Of a stretch of DNA of 64,000 nt, positions 41,695 through 51,876 are shown in pieces. The DNA lies in NCBI GenBank assembly GCA_031841125.1, contig JAJSSI010000011.1:434001-498000 (forward strand), given 5' to 3'. Made by a program: the position numbers and the translations under genes. This stretch comes from Acanthococcus lagerstroemiae. Its lineage: Eukaryota > Arthropoda > Insecta > Hemiptera > Eriococcidae. Under the pieces are notes generated by a model. The model was given only the letters and a program-made list of their open reading frames with translations, was not told the DNA's origin and ran no database searches. The stretch's first letter is position 1; the number at the start of each line of letters is the position of its first letter.

Positions 41695-42111
41695 ATGTAT
41701 GCAATTGTCGAAATAGCGGGGATGCAATATAAAATTTCCCAGGGCCGATTCGTGTATGTGCCTCGTCTGGAGCAAAAAGAAGGGGAAAACATCATTTTTA
41801 ATCATGTTCTCTTTCTTGATCAGAATGGCAATATCACTATCGGCACTCCGGCTATAGAAGGAATGCAGGTAAAAGGCAAAATTCTTGCACACCTCAAAGC
41901 GGATAAAGTAACCGTTTTTAAGAAAAAAAGGCGAAAAGGCTATAAGACCAAACGTGGACACAGGCAAGCGCTTACCAAATTAGAGATCGTTTCTATAGGG
42001 ACCGCGACAAATGAAAAGAAAGACTCGAAAAAATCTGTTTCCGCGTCTTCTGAATCATTCAATAGGCAAGATCTTGAAAACGGTAAAATTTCATCCGCAG
42101 CTAAAGTTTAA
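41695..42111 (+). CDS. rplU: 50S ribosomal protein L21
   Basis: L21 is a structural protein of the large ribosomal subunit. The 138-residue chain begins [18 protein letters not shown] and keeps the C-terminal [17 protein letters not shown] signature near residue 78-95. After the core (about residue 105) it carries an extra ~30-residue Lys/Ser/Asp-rich tail, a common feature of Bacteroidota L21. It leads a two-gene operon with rpmA, 19 nt upstream. Confidence 0.96.
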   Translation: MYAIVEIAGMQYKISQGRFVYVPRLEQKEGENIIFNHVLFLDQNGNITIGTPAIEGMQVKGKILAHLKADKVTVFKKKRRKGYKTKRGHRQALTKLEIVSIGTATNEKKDSKKSVSASSESFNRQDLENGKISSAAKV

Positions 42112-42130
42112 CCGAAAAAAAAACATCACT

Positions 42131-42388
42131 ATGGCTCATAAGAAAGGAGTAGGAAGTTCTAAAAACGGACGCGACTCGGAAAGTAAGCGTTTAGGAGTAA
42201 AAATATTTGGCGACCAACAAGCGAAGGCCGGAAGTATTATCATCCGTCAGCGTGGCACTAAGCATCACCCCGGAAACCGGGTTTTCATGGGCAAAGACCA
42301 TACGATACATGCCGCCGAACATGGCCTTGTAAAATTTGAAAAGAAAAAGGGACGTTCTTATATATCTATCGTTCCTATGGAACTTTAA
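42131..42388 (+). CDS. rpmA: 50S ribosomal protein L27
   Basis: L27 lies near the peptidyl-transferase centre of the ribosome. The 85-residue protein starts [16 protein letters not shown], followed by [20 protein letters not shown] and [14 protein letters not shown]. The frame is open upstream to 42011 but overlaps rplU there, and MAHKKG is the conserved start, so 42131 is chosen. The canonical rplU-rpmA order is kept. Confidence 0.97.
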   Translation: MAHKKGVGSSKNGRDSESKRLGVKIFGDQQAKAGSIIIRQRGTKHHPGNRVFMGKDHTIHAAEHGLVKFEKKKGRSYISIVPMEL

Positions 42389-42472
42389 AATAGGATATTT
42401 CAAATCGAAAGCTTTATCTATCCGGGATTGAGCTAGCTAGCTTATAGCATTCTTTCCCAGGTTTTTAATTTC

Positions 42473-42550
42473 GGCTGGGTAGCTCAGATTGGATAGAGCT
42501 GCAGTTTCCTAAACTGTTGGTCGCGGGTTCGAATCCCGCTCCGGTCACCA
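42473..42550 (+). tRNA. tRNA-Arg (anticodon CCU)
   Basis: A 78-nt cloverleaf includes an encoded CCA. The acceptor is GGCTGGG/TCCGGTC with several G-T pairs. The D arm is GCTC..GAGC, and the anticodon stem GCAGT/ACTGT has loop TTCCTAA, giving CCT. The T arm is GCGGG-TTCGAAT-CCCGC, and A73 is followed by CCA. It reads AGG codons. It is close downstream of rpmA and has no visible own promoter. Confidence 0.92.
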
Positions 42551-42862
42551 CTTACACCATGGCTATTGTGCATGCATCTGAACACATTTCCAGCCTCTGA
42601 ATTTACATATTACCTCCTTAGAACAGAAGTTAAAAACAACACTCAATATATACCTGTTAAAAAACATCCTTACTTAAGGAGTAAGTAAAAAAATATAAAT
42701 TAATCTATCAAATAAAAGTTTAGGATATTTCAATAAATTAAAAAAGCAAGACAGACTTATAGAAGCTTATCAAAACTGATTTTGATCAGATATGAACGCT
42801 ATTTGCGTTTACTCAAATATTAAACCGGAGTTAAAAAACAATCTTTTAAAAAGAAAAAAAAC

Positions 42863-42890
42863 CTTACAGAGACTCTGCAAGATCTTTTTT
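42863..42890 (+). terminator. Weak terminator-like hairpin
   Basis: The hairpin CTTACAG-AGACT-CTGCAAG (one mismatch) is followed by ATC and six T's. It lies about 310 nt downstream of the tRNA-Arg gene and could end that transcript. Confidence 0.3.
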
Positions 42891-43196
42891 CCACATTGAT
42901 AAAGATCTTTAAAATTCTTTAAGGACAAACTATAAAAAGGGCGGGATCGTTACCTAAACGATGTAAACCATGAATGGAATCACAAAACAAGGCGGCTTTA
43001 GAAGAAGGTCAAAATCTAAAAATTTCCCGGTTCTGTCCTACCTTGTTTTACCTCTCTTTTTTAAATTACTTCTCTCTACTTTTATGGAATATGCGGCCAG
43101 CCACTAAAGCCTACAAAGGAACGTATCGCTAAAGTACGCGAATCACTTGTTAAAAAGGCCAATCGAAGATGGGGATGATACCTCTACACCACCTAC

Positions 43197-43232
43197 GCCG
43201 AGGCTTCTGCGAGGGCTCGGCTTCTTCTTTTT
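43197..43232 (+). terminator. Terminator-like hairpin in gene-free region
   Basis: A GC-rich GCCGAG/CTCGGC stem with a 13-nt loop is followed by TTCTTCTTTTT. It is a convincing intrinsic terminator shape, but no gene is recognised upstream; a short Lys-rich frame ends near it. Confidence 0.5.
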
Positions 43233-43806
43233 ATCTTTCTGATATTTACTTTACGCTTTATAAGAATATATTTATTCCTGTTATCATAAAAATTCTGGAA
43301 AAAGAAATATCAATCTCAGTTAATTTGTGATTCAAATTCATAGATTTTTAATCTTATGACATGGCAAGGCCAAAAAACAGTATAAATTTTTAATAGATTC
43401 GCAAAATACTAATATAGAAAGCAGTCGTTAAAGAATTAAAGTTTGTCTTTTACGCTAATCCTTAAATCACTATGCTCTTGAAAAAGAGTTACATATAATT
43501 TTAATAAAAGTTCTCTTCCGGTTTTTCCGGGCTTTTTAAAAAAGATTATCTCTCTTAGAAAATAATACTCTGATAATTTTAAGAGCAGCAAAAGGAATCA
43601 AACCGTCAAAGACAAGATTGAATTATTTTATTAAAAAATAAATAATTAAAATTTAATAAAAAATCATCTCTTTTCTTCTAGATAAGGTTTCTCGCAGGTT
43701 CGGAGATGAGAATCTCAGGCTATCTTTTTTAAAGAAACCCTGTTAGAAAGTCAGGAATTTGATCTTTCACGTATGAAAAAAGCTAATTTTCAATAGGCAA
43801 TGAAAT

Positions 43807-45229
43807 ATGTTTGATATTGGAATCGTTGGGCTTGGCGCAACGGGAGTCAGCTTGCTCAGTAGTCTTCAAAACCAGGCTTGTAATTTCAGCGGAAATAAAT
43901 TCAGAGTTGCTGTTTTCAATCCGCCATGCAGTTTTACCATAGGTAAGGCTTTCGATGATACTGATTCTCTTCACAAAGTCAACACTCCTGCATGGATGAT
44001 GGACGTTTGCTCTGCCGCTCCTGAGAAATTCAGCCATTGAATAAAGAGGAAAACCGGCATAAATACTAATTACCTGGAAAGACTCACTTACTCGAAGTAT
44101 ATCAAAAAGATATTTATAAAAATATCATGAAAGCTGATATTCTGAATATAACAGAGTTTATGGAAAATGTGGTGGACATTTCCACCAACGCTCAAAGTTT
44201 TACCATCCATACTTCCGGTAGTACTAAGGTGACGGCGCAAAAGTTCGTTATGTATTTGGGGTCTCTGTAAGCAGATTCGTTTGCTGATCTATTTCAAAGA
44301 CCCGGCTTGCTCTGTCACTATTCTCAATATAATCCTCTCGATAAGGAAGAAATCCTCATCTCCGGCAGCAGAATGAGCGCTGTCGATGCGTTTGTTTACG
44401 TATACAATCACGATAACAAATTGATCAATATATTCTCACGAAACGGCTATGCTCCGATGTGCGCCACACAAAGCCCACCGTTATATTCCCCGTCATCTTA
44501 ACTGGCAAGCTATTCTTAGCGCTCGGAAAGGTTCGGTGCTTTCTGCTTTTGCGCATCTTTTGCAACGTGAACACGCATACCTGGGAAAAAGGAATGAATA
44601 TGAACCCGCCATGGAGTTGCCCAAAAAGGGTAAACAGTATGAATATTTTCGCTACCTCAGCACACGCGCGGAACAATCGGACTTACCCTGGCAGGGCCTT
44701 CTGGTTTCTACGCGAGCCTATATACACAGGCTCTGGAGCGCAATGATTACCATTAGAAAGAAGAATATTCCTCTCACGCTGGGGGGGCGACCTAGGCAGC
44801 CTGGAGGCATCCGATTATCCCTAAGACGTTTCATCAGCTTAAAGAAGCCGGCTATAATGGCAGACTTCGTCTGCACCGGACGATTTGGTATCCGACATAC
44901 GTGAATGGTTTTTTTTTCGTATATACACTTCCCGTCAGGTAGAGCTTAGAAACGACGTTTATGGCATGCAACAGGAGGTGTTCACGATATAACGAGGATA
45001 AATAATCTGCTTATACAAAAATTGCTGGCGCGAGGTCTAATCAAGCCGCACCCTTGGGGGCATTGCCATTAACACTTTAAGCATGCACTGCCTGGATAAA
45101 GATATGCCGGGATTGTATAATATCGGCGGCCCCCTAAATAAGGGCTGCCTGATTTCAACAAATGCTTTGTGGTTCAATGTCCGCTGCGCCGAGCAATGGG
45201 CATCAAATCAGGCGATCTCGCTCCTTTAA
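43807..45229 (+). pseudogene. FAD/NAD(P)-binding protein (NAD_binding_9 type), decayed
   Basis: The ATG at 43807 opens FDIGIVGLGATGVSLLSSL, a dinucleotide-binding N-terminus of the FAD-NAD(P)-binding PF13454 type, for 77 codons to a TGA at 44038. Further pieces follow: NIMKADILNITEFMENV (44125-44270), a GSRMSAVDAFVYVY segment (44360), HLLQREHAYLGKRNEYEPA (44555), and an end near 45050-45229 with a HCLDKDMPGLYNIGGPLNKG-like segment. At least six breaks are present. The family includes poorly characterised flavoproteins. No substrate can be given. Confidence 0.72.
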
Positions 45230-45415
45230 ATTCATCAAAAGAGTGTAAAATGACCATATTTTATCCATTGATCTATCTCATAAAAGTGGATGGCTACTGG
45301 AAAAGTTACCCGAGTAAGGTAACCGCAATTACTAAAAAAACAGACGTCTAAACTGTTAACAACAATTATTATCCATGTTTTTATAATCTGGAATATATCG
45401 AGTCACTCTGACAAC

Positions 45416-46060
45416 ATGGGAGGAATTATTATAGATACCATAGTAATTATGGCGATATTGCTAAAACTAGGTGGTATCGTCAGTGGCAAACCGATCAAAA
45501 AGCTCTGCTTTTGTTATCTCAACATAGGATGGATGGGATGATTGCCTGTTGCCGCGGCGCGTTATTTGGAGACTCAACTTCTGCCATCATGATTTCAGTT
45601 TATATTGGAAGCTCTGTTTTTGGAAATTCAGTAGCTACCAAGCATGTGCTCTCCGAAGAAGGCTTTAAGGCAAAAAACTTCTTTTTTCCCCTGCGGCGCT
45701 CACTACGATTTTCGGAGTATTGCCGATTCCATTTAGCGAGGAATTCAAAGCTGTTTTTGAAAATACTCACGATATCGCAAAACTTATAATGAGTTTTCTG
45801 GGAATGGTCATTCTTGGATTATGGCTATCAAAAGCGCGCTTAACCATTTCTGAGTATTATCGCGTTAACTTTTTATGCGGCGGCCATTCTCTACTGCCGA
45901 ACTTTTTAAAATATCTTAGTCTGCGGTTTATTGCAAGAGCCCTGTGGTTTTGAAATTTTTCATTGCAAAATGGTTGACGGGAGGTAATTTTGAAAGGATT
46001 AACAACAAAATTCCAAAGGCGGCGAATACTATCGTTACCTGAGTTTATATAACACCTCAA
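45416..46060 (+). pseudogene. Decayed multi-pass membrane transporter
   Basis: Hydrophobic fragments in all three plus frames run from an ATG at 45416 (MGGIIIDTIVIMAILLKLGGI). They continue through SAIMISVYIGSSVFGNSVATK (45580-45650) and ENTHDIAKLIMSFLGMVILGLWLSKA (45760-45850) to about 46060. The FGNSV motif and overall layout recall auxin-efflux-carrier (AEC) permeases, but this is a weak match. It follows the FAD protein remnant and may have shared its operon. It is dead. Confidence 0.4.
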
Positions 46061-46223
46061 ATGATTTTTAAGGATATATAAGAGTGTCTCAAAATATCCT
46101 TACACTTCGTGATCATATAAGCTCATACGCAATTAAGATTCGTAAAAATAGAATCAAGCCGGGAGATAATAAAAATAACTTCAATAAATAGATCTCTTTT
46201 TCGTTTTATTAACCTTTAATCAT

Positions 46224-46997
46224 TAGACCTCTTTCTTGCATAACGGGAAAAAAGTTATAATATCTGAGAAAATGCTGGAACAATAGGGGAATGAAATATG
46301 AAAAGACAAATGAACTGAAGGAGGAAGAATTTCATTGATTAACATGGATAAAACGAAAAACATTCAAAAGTAAGGTAAAAATCTTAACTGGAGTCAGAGT
46401 CTAAAAAGAAGTCACAGGGTGGTAAACCAAACAAATTAAGCATGGAAGATCGTTTGCCGATGGCGTTAGAATATTTACTCGAATACCAGACCTATTTTTT
46501 CATATTGCACAAGACTAACGAATAAGCGAAAGCGCCTATTATCGCACAACATTCGATGGATAGAAGATACATTGGTAAAACATCCTGATTTTGCATTGCC
46601 TGGGAGAAGATAGTAGAAAAATAATATGTACGTCTTTTTCGAAGGGTAAAAGACATGATTTTGGGCTTTTCAAGGAATCAAAGGTTCACATTATAGAGGA
46701 GAAGATAAAAGTTTTATCCGAGCAGGTTACAGAGGCTTACAAAAAAGCCATGGGAATGCTCTCTATGCTGCATAGAAAGAGGAAAAAGAATCCATTAAAC
46801 AAAGAAAAGAAAACAGAGAATCAAGAGCTTTCAAGTAAAAGAATGGTGATTAAAAACGTAATCGAGCTTCTCAAGAGGTTCAGAATTATTGCCGATAGAT
46901 ACAGGAATCGACGAAAGCGTTTTAGAGAAAGGTTCAAATTTAATAGCCGGAATTCACAATTGAAAATGACTCGATAAGTGGTTTTGTAAGAGGTTTA
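46224..46997 (+). mobile_element. IS5-type element copy 2, internally deleted
   Basis: Also 774 bp and nearly identical to copy 1 (about a dozen substitutions and single-base indels seen by eye). It has the same inverted ends (AGACCTCTTTCTTGC left, AAACCTCTTAC right) and the same internal deletion. It lies in a gene-poor spacer between the permease remnant and the crotonase gene. Flanking TA dinucleotides fit IS5-type target duplication, but the duplication is too short to prove insertion. Confidence 0.85.
46291..46978 (+). pseudogene. Transposase of IS5-type element copy 2, defective
   Basis: The layout is that of copy 1: ATG at 46291 and an early TGA at about 46336. The frame through SQGGKPNKLSMEDRLPMALEYL is kept here, because a GG rather than GGG run is present at about 46424. 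The shared deletion junction lies near 46613, and the C-terminal VIKNVIELLKRFRIIADRYRNRR carries a Glu-to-Lys change next to the expected catalytic Glu region. The first catalytic Asp is absent. It is not able to transpose by itself. Confidence 0.8.
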
Positions 46998-47170
46998 GTC
47001 GTTAAATAAACCTTACCGAAAAGACCTGCCATTTGCAAATTCTGAAAAGAAACGGGATTTGTAATATCAACTTAACGCTAAATTGGAAAAAGGAATTGAC
47101 AATACTCGCCGCGCTGCAAAATCCAGTAGTTCTTTGGCACTGGATATAAAGAGCGCGGCGGATGATTTTC

Positions 47171-47932
47171 TTAAGAGTTTTTTTTTCTGCAAGCAAGTTT
47201 TTTTTGAACACCGGGCCTTAACGTAAGCTCAGCGCTCAGATGCGCTCTGTGCTGAAGAAGTTCACGCCAGTTAGAAATATCTCCGTAATAAAGAGATTTT
47301 ATCTTGGCTATAGAAAAACCATCACAGGAAATTAAACGATCAGCATATTCTTTCAATACTTTCGGTAAACTCTCTTTTTCATCAAGAATATGACTTATAA
47401 GACCTGCTTTTTCACACCATACCGCATTTTTTGATTCATGGGGGTTAAGGGCAAGTTTCATAAAATGAGCTCTTCCCATGCGATGAGTAATAACAGGTTC
47501 GATAACTAAAGGCGCTAAACCTATGGAAAGTTCGCTTAACCTCACCGAAGCGCGGGGATGCGCAATGACATAATCACAAGCTGCTAATAAACCTACAGCC
47601 CCTCCGATGGCTTTACCGGAAAAACCCGCCAAAATCGGCTTCGGGCATTTAATCATGCTGAGAATTAAATGAGAAAAGCCCATGAAAAATTCTACACCCT
47701 CCTCTAAGTCGGAAACAAGAGCGAGCTCATCAAAAAAAGCGCCCGCGGAAAAAACATCCGAGCGAGCGCTTTGTAATACAAGCAGTTGTATGTTCGCATC
47801 CTGACTTACTTGCTCAATAGCTTCCCTAAAGCGTCGCAATTGCTCAGAAGAAAAGGCATTGGCCTTAGGATGAAAAAATTCAATTCGGGCAATGCCTTCA
47901 GAAGAGAAAAGGTAAACATAGGGCGCATCCAT
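47171..47932 (-). CDS. Enoyl-CoA hydratase/isomerase family protein
   Basis: The 253-residue crotonase-fold protein binds acyl-CoA thioesters. The oxyanion-hole segments SARSDVFSAGAFFDEL (about 54-69) and GFSGKAIGGAVGLLAACDYVIA (about 102-123) are present. A Glu in SVRLSELSIGLAP (about 133) is a candidate acid/base. The family covers hydratases, isomerases and methylglutaconyl-CoA hydratases, so the exact reaction is open. The -7 box lies only 4 nt before the ATG, pointing to a leaderless mRNA. No pathway partner is adjacent. It is intact between an IS copy and a dead peptidase. Confidence 0.85.
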   Translation of the reverse strand: MDAPYVYLFSSEGIARIEFFHPKANAFSSEQLRRFREAIEQVSQDANIQLLVLQSARSDVFSAGAFFDELALVSDLEEGVEFFMGFSHLILSMIKCPKPILAGFSGKAIGGAVGLLAACDYVIAHPRASVRLSELSIGLAPLVIEPVITHRMGRAHFMKLALNPHESKNAVWCEKAGLISHILDEKESLPKVLKEYADRLISCDGFSIAKIKSLYYGDISNWRELLQHRAHLSAELTLRPGVQKKLACRKKNS

Positions 47933-47936
47933 GACA

Positions 47937-47944
47937 CAAAGTTA
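47937..47944 (-). promoter_or_regulatory. Promoter -7 box of the crotonase gene
   Basis: TAACTTTG on the minus strand fits TAnnTTTG and ends 4 nt before the ATG at 47932. Transcription would start at or next to the start codon. Confidence 0.5.
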
Positions 47945-47976
47945 CTTTTTCTTACCATATTAATAGGATAAATACT

Positions 47977-47984
47977 TAAGTTTG
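47977..47984 (+). promoter_or_regulatory. Promoter -7 box of the S46 peptidase remnant
   Basis: TAAGTTTG fits TAnnTTTG and ends 28 nt before the ATG at 48013. It is divergent from the crotonase promoter. Confidence 0.5.
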
Positions 47985-48012
47985 TTATAGAGCTAATTCC
48001 AAATGCGAGGAA

Positions 48013-50001
48013 ATGAAACGATTTTTTACTAGTGTTTTTCTACTTACACTCTCTATTCTTCCCCTGCGAGCCGATGAAGGACTGTGGTTGCTTCATTTGA
48101 TCAAGCGGCTGAACTATGTAGATATGCAAAAACAAGGACTTAAGCTTACGCCTGAAGAAATCTATAGCCTCAATCATTCTTGCCTGAAGGACGCTATCGT
48201 AAATTTCGGAGGCTTTTGCACCGGAAAAATCGTATCGGATAAAGGTTATTGATATTCACTAATCATCATTGTGGGTATGGAGCCATAGCAGATCTTTCCA
48301 CTGAAAAAGAAAACTACCTTAAGGAGGGTTTTTGGGTGTGCAATTCCGATCAGGAGCTTCCCGCTCAAGGTTTATATGTTCAATTTCTTGTTAAAATGGG
48401 AGATGTAACTGAGCGGATTAAAGAAAAGCTGTCCCCTGAGTTTTCAGAAAAGCGCAGAAGAGAAATTGTTGAAAATGGCAAGTATATAGTTGAGGTTAAA
48501 TCCTTCTTTAAAGGAAATGAGTTCTACTATTTTATCTATCAAAAATATACAGATATACGCCTGGTAGGCACACCTCCCGCCTCCATAGGAAAATTTGGAG
48601 GAGACACTGACAAATGGGAGTGGCCATTTCATACAGGAGATTTTTCCGTATTTAGAGGTATATGCTGATAAAAATGGTCAGCCCGCTGATTATTCACCGG
48701 AAAATATTCCCCTTAAACCCAGGCATTACCTGCTCATCAGCAAAGGGACTAAAACCCGTTGATTTTTCTATAGTATTAGGATATCCAGGCTCTACCGAGC
48801 GTTATAAGCCCTCATTGGGGATAGAGCAAGCCTTAAAGTAAGCTACCCCGAACTGGGTGGAGGCCTCTCAAAGCCTTATGAAGGTGATGAAAAAGCATAT
48901 GGACGTCTCAAAATGGACGTCTCAAAAAGGTTCATATTGACTTATGCTTCGGACTATGTTCGGCTTGCTAATTATTGGAAAAATCGCATCGGCATGATAC
49001 AAGCACTTAAGAAAAATAAAATTTTCGATAAAAAAGAACACTTGAAGGTCGATTCAAAAGATGGTATTCTGCTGACAAGCAACGAAAAAATCTTTATAAA
49101 GATGTGTACAAAATGTTTCATGCTTATTATAGGAAAAGAATTTTGAAATCTTTCAAAAAAAACTGGATAATTATTTTTCAAAAAGAGACTTAAATGTCGA
49201 GAAAGATTTACTTATAACACAACTCAAGCTCTACAAACAAGGCGTTCGAAAGACTTACCGGGCGAACAAGTTCAAAGCTATCGATTTTAAGTATGGAGGT
49301 AATTTCAAAAAATTCGCTGATGAGGCCTTTTCCAAAGGACCATTTCATTCCAAACAGTATCTGATGGCATTTATGGGGCGGCCGAAATCTGACAACAAAG
49401 ATCCCTTGCTCGAGCTTTATCGCTCGGTACTTGAGAAGATAAAAACCCCTCTGAAAAATTTGAGGCATTGAAAGAGTAATGTGAGAGAGCTTATCATTTA
49501 TTCGTGAAAGGATTACAAGAGATGGAGCCTGAAAAATCTATTTATCCCGATGCAAATTTCTCGATGCGACTCAGCTATGATCAAGTCTATCCATTGCTAG
49601 CTAACTTGAAAAACGACGCAAAAATTAACTATTATACTACTCTAAAGGGGACCGTAGCTAAGTACAAACCGGGTGATGAAGAGTTTGATCTGCGGCGGGA
49701 TCTTATTGAACTTTACAAAAGGCAAGATTATGCCTTATGCAGATAAAGAAGGGCTATTTAACGGTAAACTTTCTGACAAATAACGATATTACCGGGGGAC
49801 ATTCCGGCTCGCCCCTTCTTAACGCCCAGAGAGAACTCATCGGTCTGGCCTTTGATGGAAACTGGGAAGCCATGAGTAGATATTGCTTTTGAAAAAGCAA
49901 GCCAACGCACCATAGCAGTAGATATCCGTTATGTGATTTTCTTAATCGAGAAACTTACCAAAGTCACCTATCTGATAGGTGAACTGAAAATCGCGCAATA
50001 A
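48013..50001 (+). pseudogene. S46 dipeptidyl-peptidase (DPP7/DPP11-like), decayed
   Basis: S46 peptidases are periplasmic serine exopeptidases of Bacteroidota that release dipeptides. The signal peptide and ADEGLWLLHL start at 48013. The frame shifts by one base at about 48250, just before the catalytic His region FTNHHCGYGAI. A long part is open to 48668 (FGGDTDKWEWP with the catalytic Asp), then scattered pieces follow. The catalytic Ser region [22 protein letters not shown] is at about 49795-49860, and the end is at 50001. At least eight lesions are present, yet all three catalytic motifs are still readable. The order spans a normal ~700 residues, so no large deletion happened. Confidence 0.9.
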
Positions 50002-50058
50002 AAGCTGCTTGTAAAAAAACCTATGGGGACTGTGAATCTTTTATTTTTCTTCCTCTCT

Positions 50059-51876
50059 CTAGAGAGGATCTTTTTTCTGCTTGCGATTCTTCTTCTCAAG
50101 AGAGGATTGAAAATCTTCCATAACCGGCTTTACGGTTTCCTGTGGAATATCTGAAATACGTATGTACATCAAGCCATCAGTAGCGTCATTAAATTTAGGA
50201 TCTACATTAAAAGCTACTACACGGGCATTTTGTTTAATATATTTTTTAATCAAAACCGGAAGTCGAAGATGGCCGGGTTCAATTTCATCTATAAGTTTAT
50301 CAAATTTGTTGAGATCTGCCTTAGATTCATCAAAAATAAACTCCTTATCGCTTTCTTTGAGGCGAACCTTATAAGCATTCTTTGGTCGCACATACTGAGC
50401 TACAAAAGGATCGTAGAAATGAGATTTCATGAATTCAATCATAACGGAAATGGAAAAATCGGAAAATTGATTGCTAATACTCACTCCGCCAACTAAGTAT
50501 TTGTATTCCGGAAAACGTAAGGTCATATGAACTATACCGCGCCAAAGCAAAAACAATGGCAAAGGTTTCTGCTGGTATTCCTTGATCAGAAAAGAACGCC
50601 CCATTTCAATGCTTTTGCTAAAAAAGGGATACAATTCAGAATCAAAATTAAAAAGACCGGATAAATAAAATCCCTTAATACCGTATTTATTAAAAATCTC
50701 CTTGCCAAATCCAAGTCGGTAAGCCCCGACGATTTTTTCAGCTTCTTTATCCCATAAAAACAGATGATGGTAATATTCATCAAAATGATCGCGATCTAAT
50801 GCCTCATTTGTACCCTCACCTACTTCACGATAAGTGATTTCCCTTAAACGCGCAATTTCATTAAAAATATTCGGAGCCTTGGAAGCGAGGGTGCAAAATA
50901 TCTCATAATTGCTGCTGGTAAAAAGTAGATCCTCAGCATAGAGTCCCGAAAGGTCCTTTTTGATAAGTTCCAACGGAACACTTGAAATAATCTTCTTGAT
51001 TTTTTTTTCATTTTTATAAAGCTGCTCCTTAATGATAGAAATCGGTGGTTTTTTCTCATAAACATTAGCCAGGACATAGGTTTTTTTTCTTAGAAAATCC
51101 GACACTTCCTCGACACCCTTCATCTCTACCAGCTGTTTGGGCAATATAGGCTTACCTATGCGCATGCGTAAAGTTTTCCCCTTTTGCCGAAAAGCCTCAG
51201 AAGGGAGCATGGCTGTTCTTAATTTATCGCTTAAATAAGAAATCCAATAAAACCAGGGACTGTTGCGACCGTGAAAATATACGGGAATGACCGGAACCTG
51301 AGCTTTCATAAGCATCTTTATAGCCGGCGCTTGCCAGTCTCTGTCGGTAATCTCTCCCCCTATTTTATGAATTTGCGAGACCTCTCCGGCCGGAAATATT
51401 CCCAGGGGATGTCCTTTTCTAAGATGAGAAAGCGCATTTTTGATTCCACCTATACTTGAGACGTCTTCTTTATAGTGCTCAAAAGGGTTCACCGAGAGCA
51501 CATAAGGCTGCAGAGGAGCGACTTTATTAAGCAAGAAATTGGACATTACCTTAAAATCGGGACGTTCTTTCGAGAGGATTTTTATTAATAGAATGCCATC
51601 AAGCGCTCCTAAGGGATGATTGGAAATAGTGATAAAAGGACCATTTTCAGGAATGCGCTTGAGATCATCTGCGTGTACTTCATAATTAATCTGAAATTTA
51701 TCGATCAAAGCTTGTAAAAAATCCTGTCCTTTGAGATGTTTACAACCCTCATATACCTCATTAATACGATTAAGCGATAAGATGGACATAATGGAAGCGC
51801 TCAGAAAATCACCCAGCTTGCCGTATTTTTTTAAACCAACGGCTCTTTTCAGTTGTTCTTGTGTAACTAATTCCAT
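50059..51876 (-). CDS. OlsF-like bifunctional acyltransferase (PlsC + GNAT-type)
   Basis: From the ATG at 51876 the protein has 605 residues. The N-terminal half is a PlsC-like acyltransferase with ISNHPLGALDG (His-x5-Asp, about residue 80-90) and FPAGEVSQ. The C-terminal half (about 320-600) resembles the GNAT/hemolysin-type N-acyltransferase OlsB. This fusion order matches OlsF, which makes ornithine lipids in one protein and is known from Serratia and Flavobacterium; lysophospholipid acylation alone is the alternative. The ATG overlaps the lysC stop (TAATG), so translation is coupled. The frame is open 16 codons further up but would lie inside lysC. It is intact. Confidence 0.75.
   Translation of the reverse strand: MELVTQEQLKRAVGLKKYGKLGDFLSASIMSILSLNRINEVYEGCKHLKGQDFLQALIDKFQINYEVHADDLKRIPENGPFITISNHPLGALDGILLIKILSKERPDFKVMSNFLLNKVAPLQPYVLSVNPFEHYKEDVSSIGGIKNALSHLRKGHPLGIFPAGEVSQIHKIGGEITDRDWQAPAIKMLMKAQVPVIPVYFHGRNSPWFYWISYLSDKLRTAMLPSEAFRQKGKTLRMRIGKPILPKQLVEMKGVEEVSDFLRKKTYVLANVYEKKPPISIIKEQLYKNEKKIKKIISSVPLELIKKDLSGLYAEDLLFTSSNYEIFCTLASKAPNIFNEIARLREITYREVGEGTNEALDRDHFDEYYHHLFLWDKEAEKIVGAYRLGFGKEIFNKYGIKGFYLSGLFNFDSELYPFFSKSIEMGRSFLIKEYQQKPLPLFLLWRGIVHMTLRFPEYKYLVGGVSISNQFSDFSISVMIEFMKSHFYDPFVAQYVRPKNAYKVRLKESDKEFIFDESKADLNKFDKLIDEIEPGHLRLPVLIKKYIKQNARVVAFNVDPKFNDATDGLMYIRISDIPQETVKPVMEDFQSSLEKKNRKQKKDPL

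Larger units (their letters stand above)
42551..43806. other. 1.26-kb AT-rich stretch without a recognisable gene
   Basis: No frame longer than about 45 codons with protein-like sense was recognised on either strand. Two terminator-like hairpins lie inside (42863-42890 and 43197-43232), which suggests former transcription units or small RNAs. The rest looks like eroded DNA. Confidence 0.5.
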
